Virus record (IMG/VR): IMGVR_UViG_3300029319_000047
Coordinates: 1-59,705 of that record
Length of the DNA stretch: 59,705 bases
Source of the DNA: a virus
Reading direction: 5' to 3' (one strand)
Part shown: positions 53,305-59,705 of the stretch, piece by piece
Position numbering within the stretch: the first letter of the stretch is position 1
Layout of the letters: each line of letters starts with the position of its first letter
Program-made: the position numbers and the translations under genes
Notes under the pieces: model-generated
The model's database searches: none
What the model saw: the letters and a program-made list of their open reading frames with translations, nothing else
Told to the model about the DNA's origin: nothing

Positions 53305-54286
53305 TGCACCTCAGTTTATTAGAGACTACATCACCCAAAACTTTGCTGACAAAGGCAGGTTATCCTCTACAGGTAGGGAATTCATCATGGAGTCTATCTT
53401 CGTTCAGAATGATTGGAAGAAGCACATGAGCGTCAATGTAGATAGTGGTCTTTGGCAATGTTTCAAGACTGGGCGCTCTGGTAACTTCGTGCGACTGTAC
53501 GCTGAAATTGAGGAGATCCCCTACTTCCGTGCCTACAGGGACCTGATGATTAGGAACTTCGAGTTTCTGGGTGAGGACATCCCCGAGCAGATCAAGGAGG
53601 AGCGCCAGCTAGAGCTTGACACCAGTAAGCTTGTTCCCCTCAATATCGAGTCTGGGTTCTCTGATGACCCTAGCGTGCTCGCTGCATGGAGTCTTCTCTT
53701 TGAGCGAAAGCTTTTCACAGAGGATGAAGTACCTGAAGCAGAATACTATCTCTGTCAAGAGGGCAAGTTTGCCAATAGAATTATCGTGCCATTCAAGAAG
53801 GAGGGTATCGTTTATTACTTTCAGGGACGAGCCCTGGGTGACCAACGACCTAAGTATCTCAACCCATCTACGGAGATCGCCCCCAATCCTTCTGAGATCC
53901 TGTATCCTTATGATGAGGAGGCTGATCATGTTGTTGTTTGCGAGGGACCACTGGACGCCAAGTCTCTTCAGCTTCAAGGGATCAATGCCACGGCGACTAT
54001 GAAGAACTATATCAGCCCACGCCAAGCTGAGATCCTCTCCACGTTCGATGGACGAGTCATCATTGGGTTCGATAATGACGAGGCAGGACTCCGTGGGTGT
54101 CAGCGGTTTGATCAGCTACGACGGGAGCGCCTGATGGAAGACTTCTGGGTATGCTCTCCTCCTAAAAGGTACAAGGACTGGAATGAAGCACACACAAAAG
54201 GAGAAGACCTCCCCGCTTGGATTGAGCGAGAAAGTCTTCTCTATAACTTTGAATACAAAATGCTAAATGAAATTAGCTCACTGTGA
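53294..54286 (+). CDS. 61: DnaG-type primase, T4 gp61-like
   Basis: 330 residues. Lays RNA primers for lagging strands. TOPRIM motifs: HVVVCEGPLDAKSL (Glu217) and VIIGFDNDEAGLRG (Asp260, Asp262), then the RYKDWNEAH end motif. The N-terminal region has the primase zinc-ribbon context (DSGLWQCFKTGRSGNFVRLY) but only Cys56 remains: the usual CxxC/CxxH ligands are missing. The start ATG lies 11 nt inside the divergent nuclease gene. No strong ribosome site is evident. A replicative helicase (gp41) is not in the window. Confidence 0.88.
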   Translation: MYIIAPQFIRDYITQNFADKGRLSSTGREFIMESIFVQNDWKKHMSVNVDSGLWQCFKTGRSGNFVRLYAEIEEIPYFRAYRDLMIRNFEFLGEDIPEQIKEERQLELDTSKLVPLNIESGFSDDPSVLAAWSLLFERKLFTEDEVPEAEYYLCQEGKFANRIIVPFKKEGIVYYFQGRALGDQRPKYLNPSTEIAPNPSEILYPYDEEADHVVVCEGPLDAKSLQLQGINATATMKNYISPRQAEILSTFDGRVIIGFDNDEAGLRGCQRFDQLRRERLMEDFWVCSPPKRYKDWNEAHTKGEDLPAWIERESLLYNFEYKMLNEISSL

Positions 54287-55226
54287 AATAGTAGGGTGGT
54301 GATATAATAGTCTCGTTCAGTAGGTTATATTTCACCACCGCTCTATATGTGCCCGTGAGACCCCCAAAATCTGCGACTCTAGGGTGTGTTGCAAGTTTAG
54401 TGGTATCGAAACTAAAGATCAAAGTATTATCGCTAGTAACATCCACAGAGGATTCAGTATCTTCAAAAGATGAAACTACTACAGTGGCAGGTAGCGTAGT
54501 AGAGTCCTCATTTACTTTTTCAATCTTAATTGTTGCACTAGTGATAGCAGAATCTTTAAATATATTCTTAACACTTTGATCAATGTCCTTATTTTGAACA
54601 GTGATCTCAGTTGTCACTTTAAGATTCTCGATGGAACTTAAAGTGACATGTTTATTAATCAGTTTATTTCTAGAGGTAAGAAGTAGCGGCTGAGTGATAC
54701 TGAAGAATGTATCATTAAAAAGATGAAAATCATTGATTAATGTTTGATAATCAGAACCAGCGGCAAACCTAATTGTCCAACAATCAATATAATCATTCAC
54801 AGCAGATGCTGTGTTTTTTACGACTAGAGAAGATCCATGAAAATCGTATAGCCCTGATGTTGTTTGTGTTCCATCAAGAACAACCATATATTCTCCCTTA
54901 CTAATGCGATAGACCCCACTAGTGGATAGAATATCAGTTCCTGGATTATAGCCGCTGGGGTCCTGACCTGCTGTTCCTCCATCATCTGCTGAGGGAGTAA
55001 AATGCATTAAGATAATGTCAGATGGGATTGAACTTGCTAGAATGTTATTAGAGCCCAGAACAGTGCTTGGAGAAAAGTTAGATGCTTTTTGAAATATTGT
55101 TACGCCACTGATGTCATTAGGATCATAAAATTCTCCATCATTAATAAAGAATGCCCTTAATGCGACCTTCTGAATTACAGTTGGTCTATTATGCCTGTCA
55201 ACTACTTGTGTTCCGTTTAATTGCAT
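54273..55226 (-). CDS. Virion structural protein, unknown
   Basis: 317 residues, beta-rich. NRPTVIQKVALRAFFINDGE followed by FYDPNDISGVTIFQKASNFS, then GVYRISKGEYMVVLDGTQTT, DYIDCWTIRFAAGSDYQTLI and an Ig-like end TYRAVVKYNLLNETIISPPY. The general look is that of a baseplate or fibre-adaptor protein. It follows the chaperone gene: the -1 frame extension overlaps its first 29 nt. Overlaps primase 3' end by 14 nt (convergent). No T4 counterpart recognised. Confidence 0.65.
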   Translation of the reverse strand: MQLNGTQVVDRHNRPTVIQKVALRAFFINDGEFYDPNDISGVTIFQKASNFSPSTVLGSNNILASSIPSDIILMHFTPSADDGGTAGQDPSGYNPGTDILSTSGVYRISKGEYMVVLDGTQTTSGLYDFHGSSLVVKNTASAVNDYIDCWTIRFAAGSDYQTLINDFHLFNDTFFSITQPLLLTSRNKLINKHVTLSSIENLKVTTEITVQNKDIDQSVKNIFKDSAITSATIKIEKVNEDSTTLPATVVVSSFEDTESSVDVTSDNTLIFSFDTTKLATHPRVADFGGLTGTYRAVVKYNLLNETIISPPYYFTVS

Positions 55227-56120
55227 TGCTTTCCCTCTCCAAGTCCTCTTTAAGGAGCTTAAGGAATATAGTTCTCTCTGTGCGAGTCATCTCTTTTACA
55301 TCAGAATATGTGAAGTTGGCTCGTTTCACAAGTATATAGGCTTCTAAAAGAAGATTATCAACATCAATTACTTCTTCTAGTTCACGTCGAAAAAATTTGC
55401 ATCAATTGGTAAGTCTACGACTGTTACCCCTCCGCAATTGTTGCACTCAAATTTAATTTTTGTATCAACACCAAAATCAGTCTTGATTGAGTTTAGAATG
55501 GTGCGAATATCTTTAAGAGGAAGCTTATCGACAACTGCTGCAATAATAGATTTATCTGTGTGTCCGTCAATTTCAGAAACAAATCTCCACAACTGATCTA
55601 AAGCAGCCTCAGTATCTACCATTACTTTTTCATCACGAACTCTAGGAAGTCTTACTTTAGCTTCTTTATTAATGCTAGGTAAAAGAACGGTTACTGGATC
55701 CTCAAAATCATCAGGAACAGGATTCACATTTAGTTGAGATAGCTTGACTACAGTGGGGTTTTCTGCTTTACAGTGAGAGCAAATTAAAAGAGTATTATAA
55801 TCATCACCATATGAAATTTCTCTAAGTTTCATGAGAAGATATAACTTATCCATAGCAAGAAGATCCATTACTTGAATATTAGTGGTGCATCGCTGAAGAA
55901 TTAAGTTAACTGGGTCCTGTCCTTTCCCTGCGCTAACTAAAGCCTTCTCATCTTCAAATGTCATTGGACGAATACTAACTGGAGCCCCTGGATCCTCCAG
56001 TTTGTATACTTTACACTCGGAGGGTAGCTCTACTTCAACTGCTGTATCTACTGGCAGTTCCTTTAAAATTTCATCAATGACTGCTTGTTTTGCTTCGTCA
56101 TTTTGCGGACCATTTAGCAT
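55198..56120 (-). CDS. Predicted -1 frameshift product of the gp26-like gene (tail assembly chaperone long form)
   Basis: If ribosomes slip -1 at 55389-55395 the protein gains 60-odd residues and ends at 55198, giving 307 residues. The extension begins RRELEEVIDVDNLLLEAY and continues ILVKRANFTYSDVKEMTR then TERTIFLKLLKEDLER. The 'R.NF.Y.DV..M...ER..F...L' pattern is what I recall from second proteins of myophage chaperone pairs. The extension frame is closed by TGA two codons before the A-run and contains no ATG; the first GTG lies deep inside the conserved part. So it has no ordinary way to be started and frameshifting is the simple explanation. It should work with the short form in wrapping the tape measure protein. 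Confidence 0.72.
55377..56120 (-). CDS. 26: gp26-like baseplate hub/tail assembly chaperone, short form
   Basis: 247 residues. SIRPMTFEDEKALVSAG and MDLLAMDKLYLLMKLREISY are the T4 baseplate protein (gp26) family core. Two CxxC pairs, ICSHCKAEN (Cys114, 117) and FECNNCGG (Cys226, 229), could bind one zinc. Ribosome site AAAGGAG 7 nt before the ATG. In T4 gp26 is tied to hub assembly; in many myophages the same genomic slot holds chaperones G and G-T. Both can be true here given the frameshift site at the end of the gene. Confidence 0.82.
   Translation of the reverse strand: MLNGPQNDEAKQAVIDEILKELPVDTAVEVELPSECKVYKLEDPGAPVSIRPMTFEDEKALVSAGKGQDPVNLILQRCTTNIQVMDLLAMDKLYLLMKLREISYGDDYNTLLICSHCKAENPTVVKLSQLNVNPVPDDFEDPVTVLLPSINKEAKVRLPRVRDEKVMVDTEAALDQLWRFVSEIDGHTDKSIIAAVVDKLPLKDIRTILNSIKTDFGVDTKIKFECNNCGGVTVVDLPIDANFFDVN
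55389..55395 (-). promoter_or_regulatory. Slippery heptamer U UUU UUC for -1 frameshifting
   Basis: Minus strand 0-frame reads GCA AAT TTT TTC GAC GTG AAC TAG. The heptamer T TTT TTC is exactly in phase (XXXYYYZ), and A AAT TTT just before it is a second possible site. The 0-frame stop is three codons later. No clear downstream hairpin seen. Confidence 0.7.
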
Positions 56121-56150
56121 ATTTCAACTCCTTTGGGTATAATCCCTATT

Positions 56151-56159
56151 CTATAATAG
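56151..56159. promoter_or_regulatory. Palindromic late-promoter-like element CTATAATAG
   Basis: Centre-swapped form of the CTATTATAG element. It is 4 nt from the uvsW-like ATG at 56164 and 30 nt from the minus-strand chaperone ATG at 56120, which has its own ribosome site. A second TATAAT (56138-56143) lies nearby on the plus strand. Confidence 0.6.
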
Positions 56160-56163
56160 TGTG

Positions 56164-57534
56164 ATGAAGATCCATGTCGAAAACCTAAATTCTCGCATAG
56201 AGACCGACAATCCTGAGCTTCTAAAAGCACTATACGAGCTTTACTCATTCAACGTCCCAGGTGCGCGGTATTCCCCCGCGTACAAGCGCAGACAGTGGGA
56301 TGGTAAAACTCATTTCTTAACCAAGTCGGGTGTTTTTAAGACTGGCCTATTATCTAGGCTTCTCGCGGACCTAAAGAAGATTGATTGCACGCCAGAGGTA
56401 ATTCAGAATATTCGAATGCCTGATTTACAGCATTCAGACCATGAAATCCCAGGGTTCACATACTATAACTATCAAGAAGATCTAATCTCTCAAGGGCTAG
56501 ATAATAAGAGGGGTATCATTAAGTCTCCAACAGGTTCAGGTAAAACTTTGATCATGGCGGGGTTGATCAAGGCGTTGGAGGGTAGAAAGATGGTAATTCT
56601 TTTCAATGCAAAGCAACTCCTAACGCAGACCTATGATTTTCTTACTGAAGCTTGTGGCATGGATAATGTTGGCCTTTGTTTTGGTGAGGGTTATATTTAT
56701 GGCGATATCATGCTTTGTACTGTTCAGTCTGTTGAACGAATACTTGATACCCACCTCGAAGAAGCGGAAGTCCTCATGGTGGACGAGTGCCATGAGTTTT
56801 CTAACGGGAAGACCACGTTAGCTGCGCTCAGGAGCTTCCCAAAGGCCGTGTATCGCCTTGGCTTCACTGCTACGCCTCCTAGCGAGGATATCCCTAGATA
56901 CAACCTAGAGGGCGCTCTAGGAGGCGTCATGCAGAGTGTAGGAACAGCAGACCTTGTAGACGAAGGCAAACTAACCAAACCAATTATTCAGCTAATAGAC
57001 AGACCATACGAAGCCAGCGGTGTAGATGAAGATCTAGGATTCCTGGATGTGTACGAGGATTACATCGTTTCCAATGAATCTAGAAACAATATTATTAAGG
57101 AGATAGTTAATGACATTAGGCGTACAAATGAAAAAGCCCGCATACTTATTCTTACCAAATCACTTGATCACGGACGAACGCTTAAAGAACTGGTTGGGGG
57201 CTCCGTCGAGTTCCTGGAGGGGGCTAATTCGATCGGAGAGCGGTATGACTGTATATCTAGATTCCGAGGAAGTGATGAATCTAGTGTCCTTATTGGAACA
57301 AAGATCTTGCAAACGGGTGTCAATATCGAAGAAATTACCCACTTCATCAACGCAAGAGGTATGAAGTCTGAGATTGCTACACTACAAGCTTTGGGTCGAG
57401 CACTAAGACGCCATGAGAGCAAAGATGTAGTATATATCTACGATTTCCTGGACAAGGAAAAATACTTGTCAGATCACTCGGTAGCTAGAAAACGTCACTA
57501 CGAAAGAGAAGGGCATACCGTTAAGATCCTATAA
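56164..57534 (+). CDS. uvsW: UvsW-like superfamily 2 DNA helicase
   Basis: 456 residues. N-terminal ~80 residues (LLKALYELYSFNVPGARYSP, KRRQWDGKTHFLTKSGVF) match the UvsW DNA-binding domain. Helicase motifs: Q-like NYQEDLI, I SPTGSGKTL (about 122), II VDECHEF (about 206), III LGFTATPPS (about 235), VI ALGRALRRHE (about 411). UvsW unwinds R-loops and branched DNA and switches T4 to recombination-dependent replication. A GTG three bases upstream is possible, but the ATG is preferred. Only 4 nt separate it from the palindromic promoter. Confidence 0.92.
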   Translation: MKIHVENLNSRIETDNPELLKALYELYSFNVPGARYSPAYKRRQWDGKTHFLTKSGVFKTGLLSRLLADLKKIDCTPEVIQNIRMPDLQHSDHEIPGFTYYNYQEDLISQGLDNKRGIIKSPTGSGKTLIMAGLIKALEGRKMVILFNAKQLLTQTYDFLTEACGMDNVGLCFGEGYIYGDIMLCTVQSVERILDTHLEEAEVLMVDECHEFSNGKTTLAALRSFPKAVYRLGFTATPPSEDIPRYNLEGALGGVMQSVGTADLVDEGKLTKPIIQLIDRPYEASGVDEDLGFLDVYEDYIVSNESRNNIIKEIVNDIRRTNEKARILILTKSLDHGRTLKELVGGSVEFLEGANSIGERYDCISRFRGSDESSVLIGTKILQTGVNIEEITHFINARGMKSEIATLQALGRALRRHESKDVVYIYDFLDKEKYLSDHSVARKRHYEREGHTVKIL

Positions 57535-57547
57535 TTGAGGTAAAACA

Positions 57548-57771
57548 ATGAGAGCTAGAGAAACAATAGAAAAACAAATATTTTCTATCTCTGAGGATGA
57601 TAGAAAAAGCATGCCCTGGCTGAAGAGATCAGGATGGCTACAGCGGGCAAGGTCGTGAATGAAGAACTGATTCACAAGCTGGACAATATCATCACGACAC
57701 TTAGCACTCTAAGAGATAGCTACATGTGGAGATTGCTCAGGGCAGCCAAACAAAATCACATGATTGACTAG
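57548..57771 (+). pseudogene. Small gene broken by a frameshift at an A-run (or recoded)
   Basis: From the ATG at 57548 (GAGG 7 nt upstream) frame 1 gives 36 residues, MRARETIEKQIFSISEDDRK then a short junk end. In the -1 frame, the sequence after the A-run at 57604-57608 is KHALAEEIRMATAGKVV then NEELIHKLDNIITTLSTLRD and ends at 57771. Joining both gives one coherent helical protein of about 74 residues; one extra A in the five-A run would do it. So it is either a recent deletion, a sequencing error, or frameshifting (no good heptamer). A separate start at ATG 57634 could also yield the last 45 residues. Function unknown; it follows uvsW closely. Confidence 0.6.
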
Positions 57772-57998
57772 TCGTTAATATCAGGTATAGAAATATCTGG
57801 GTTCTCCATTTTGAAGCGGAGGCCCCAGTTTTCCATATCTCTCTTAGTCCATTGATCCTCTAGCTTTTGCTCTAGAGTATCCAGCTTAAAATTTATATTA
57901 TTAAGCTGTGTGCTAATCCAAACAACGCCAACGCAAATGGTAATAACCATGCCTAAAGGTAGCATCGTATCTTTTGATATAAGTGTTTTCTTTTCCAT
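57768..57998 (-). CDS. Small membrane protein, possible holin-like
   Basis: 76 residues. One membrane helix, LPLGMVITICVGVVWISTQL (about 13-32), followed by an amphipathic coiled coil NINFKLDTLEQKLEDQW and an acidic end. Topology probably N-in. Such proteins next to tail fibre genes are often holins or spanin partners, but one helix plus coiled coil is not diagnostic. RBS AAGGTAAT before ATG. The TAG stop shares CTAG with the plus-strand neighbour's stop. Confidence 0.65.
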   Translation of the reverse strand: MEKKTLISKDTMLPLGMVITICVGVVWISTQLNNINFKLDTLEQKLEDQWTKRDMENWGLRFKMENPDISIPDIND

Positions 57999-58015
57999 GG
58001 TATTACCTTATAAAA

Positions 58016-58246
58016 TCAGGTTGGACGATCCTCATCGCCTTTTCTAGGCACGGGCTGCGGAGCCCATGCTGTTATTGTGACATCAGCTTCTCGGACTGTA
58101 ATTGGTCCGCTAGTGTCGTGTTCTATGTCAGTTAGCCAACCACCAAGTGTGCCATCTGGAAGAGCTTCTTTTTCAGCACCACAGATAATGACTCTCCAAC
58201 TGGCTCCGTCCCAAGAGACGATATCTCCTACTTTTAAGTTAGTCAT
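58016..58246 (-). CDS. Small beta-barrel-like unknown protein
   Basis: 76 residues. MTNLKVGDIVSWDGASWRVI then an insert and PITVREADVTITAW: reads like a KOW/SH3-type barrel, 'VGDIVxWxGxxWRV'. The C-terminus is Pro/charged. ATGA overlap with the tail fibre gene upstream suggests it is made with the fibre; possibly a fibre assembly helper. Not recognised. Confidence 0.6.
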   Translation of the reverse strand: MTNLKVGDIVSWDGASWRVIICGAEKEALPDGTLGGWLTDIEHDTSGPITVREADVTITAWAPQPVPRKGDEDRPT

Positions 58247-59705
58247 GCTCCTTTCCTCTGTATTTTAATAATTACTGTGCTGGCGTCAATAGTAACAGAG
58301 CCAAGAACTAGAGCCACTCCTAATATGTCACCAGCAGCAACATCCACATCAAGTGTAAAGTCACTGAAAGTATCAACAGCCCCTAAAACACCAGTTTGAA
58401 CTATACCAGTGGTGTTCGTTCCTCCACTGTTTTTATCAATTCTTGCATTCCAACCATTAAAGGTCGTTGAACTATGTCCCCTCCACCCAGTGATCACCAT
58501 ATCATGGGGAACAAGCCACCCCTTCTCCTGCGTGGTCGCTGCTGTGCCCTGATGACCAACATACAAGAAGTGCCCCACTCCAGCGCCAGTTGCGGCATTT
58601 GCCTTTCCCATGCTGATGTAATAAGGGCATCCAAGCCAATGTCCACGCCCTGAGTCATAGGTGTATAACTCATCATGAGTGGTGTTGTACCAAAGATCTC
58701 CCTCAGCGGGAGATGGTGGGGCAGCAGTTCCTGCACTAACACCCAGCATGTTTCTTGCAGTGGCTTTATCAACAGATTCTACAGGGGCACCTAAAGTATT
58801 AGGGTTGCCCAGGAAGTTACCTGCTGCTATGGGAGTTAGTTTATTTAAAGCAAGTCCACCTATGGCAATATTTCCACTCGCTGCTCCTGTCTGTAATTGA
58901 TTTGGGCCAACAGAGTCATCAGCAAGTGCAGCTTCACCTATCTCATTATTTCCGATATTTATAGCTCTAATTTTTCTAAAAGCAAGTTTTCCATCTGCTT
59001 CATTTAAAGATAAAACTGAACCACCTTCTGGCGTGTCTATAACAGAACCATCAGCACCAGAAATCTCCACAGAAGACCCGTTTGCCACAAACAAAGCACT
59101 AGCTACAGCCGATCCGCCACCTACTCCTTGAAGAAAGTTAGAAGACAGAGTTGTTAGGTTGCTCCATGCACATAAGCTATAATCGAAGGAAGAAGCTGCT
59201 TTATTAATTCCAGTTTTGGTCCAAGTAGCAGTATCAGTTCTACTAGGACCAATTCTAATTCCACCCTCTGGGCTTGTTAAAATCAAAAATGTAGATGATA
59301 GATCTAATATACCACCAGATCCACTAACCGATGCACAATTGCTAATAGAGTTTCCATTGGCATTAAGATTTGCAGCTAGTTGAGAATTACCTGCAAAGGT
59401 ATTAGTCACAATGGTATTAGGATAATTTGTAGACCCATCAAGTATACCAGACAAGTTTTGTGTTGATACTGCAAGTTGCGTTAAAAAGGTATTTCTATTT
59501 GATATGTTTACACCATCAACAGTGCCTGGATTTGTAATATTATTACTATTACAATCAAGGTTTACTTTTAATCTGCCTGCTTGATCAAATGTTCCATCGG
59601 CAAAAGTATTAGGATAATCAGTGGAACTATCAAGTATACTAGAAAGATTTCTAGTGGACACTTCAAGACTAGTGACTAAAGTATTTGGGTAGTTTGTAGA
59701 TCCAT
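58243..59705 (-). CDS. Tail fibre with tandem repeats, N-terminus beyond window edge
   Basis: At least 487 residues. A GTG at 59661 can start it, but the frame stays open to the edge and the extra residues, GSTNYPNTLVTSLE, repeat the pattern seen inside: STRNLSSILDSSTDYPNT, STQNLSGILDGSTNYPNT. So the gene is 5'-truncated. The centre has a beta-helical look (NGNSISNCASVSG, GGIRIGPSRTD) and the trigger segment GDLWYNTTHDELYTYDSGRG is a common fibre strand. The C-terminal ~120 residues (VPHDMVITGWRGHSSTTFNG ... IDASTVIIKIQRKGA) form a likely receptor-binding head. No chaperone-type protease domain seen. Confidence 0.78.
   Translation of the reverse strand, partial: GSTNYPNTLVTSLEVSTRNLSSILDSSTDYPNTFADGTFDQAGRLKVNLDCNSNNITNPGTVDGVNISNRNTFLTQLAVSTQNLSGILDGSTNYPNTIVTNTFAGNSQLAANLNANGNSISNCASVSGSGGILDLSSTFLILTSPEGGIRIGPSRTDTATWTKTGINKAASSFDYSLCAWSNLTTLSSNFLQGVGGGSAVASALFVANGSSVEISGADGSVIDTPEGGSVLSLNEADGKLAFRKIRAINIGNNEIGEAALADDSVGPNQLQTGAASGNIAIGGLALNKLTPIAAGNFLGNPNTLGAPVESVDKATARNMLGVSAGTAAPPSPAEGDLWYNTTHDELYTYDSGRGHWLGCPYYISMGKANAATGAGVGHFLYVGHQGTAATTQEKGWLVPHDMVITGWRGHSSTTFNGWNARIDKNSGGTNTTGIVQTGVLGAVDTFSDFTLDVDVAAGDILGVALVLGSVTIDASTVIIKIQRKGA

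Overview
The window is almost entirely protein-coding. It reads as part of a tailed, contractile-tail phage of the T4 superfamily (a distant myovirus), not a bacterial chromosome. The evidence is a syntenic block of T4-type virion genes: prohead core, gp21 protease, gp22 scaffold, gp23 capsid, gp13/gp14 neck, gp15 tail terminator, gp18 sheath, gp19 tube, gp26-type chaperone, gp29 tape measure, gp48/54, gp53, gp27, gp5, gp25, gp6 and gp7. T4-type replication genes accompany it (gp46/gp47, gp61-like primase, UvsW, gp55-like sigma). The style (class II ribonucleotide reductase, ThyX, LamG and beta-helix adhesins) fits an aquatic environmental phage. The host cannot be read from the sequence. Portal (gp20) and terminase (gp16/17) are absent and presumably lie outside the window. 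I saw no tRNA, rRNA, CRISPR array or insertion sequence, and there is almost no intergenic room for one.

Layout. Positions 1-6979 (minus) hold one tightly overlapping replication operon: UDG-exonuclease, exo III/thumb, polymerase palm, thyX, gp47, gp46, nrdJ. The family A DNA polymerase is split over three genes. Positions 6994-8539 carry small divergent genes: gp55-like sigma, a thioredoxin-like protein, an unknown and a PD-(D/E)XK resolvase. Positions 8508-10874 encode a large unknown protein. Positions 10955-19732 (minus) hold neck and tail genes from gp13 down to gp19, closed by a strong terminator. Positions 19815-24991 (minus) are the head assembly unit, also closed by a strong terminator. 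Positions 25088-52218 (minus) are a 27 kb run of fibres, baseplate wedge, hub and tape measure. Positions 52251-57771 mix plus-strand replication genes (primase, UvsW) with minus-strand genes (a Cas4-like nuclease, a virion protein, a gp26-type chaperone). Positions 57768-59705 carry a small membrane protein and a tail fibre that runs off the right edge.

Signals that stand out: (1) a near-textbook -1 frameshift site (U UUU UUC) at the end of the gp26-like gene, which would make a 307-residue fusion typical of tail assembly chaperones; (2) a palindromic CTATWATAG element between divergent genes, only 2-4 nt from several start codons, suggesting a bidirectional late promoter read by the gp55-like sigma and very short-leader mRNAs; (3) a polymerase in three pieces with an N-terminal uracil-glycosylase-like domain; (4) the gp15 tail terminator fused to a beta-helix/FN3-like adhesin; (5) a prohead protease with a calcium-loop plus histone-H1-like tail, and a helix + LxE|A cassette shared among head genes that looks like a capsid-targeting and cleavage tag.
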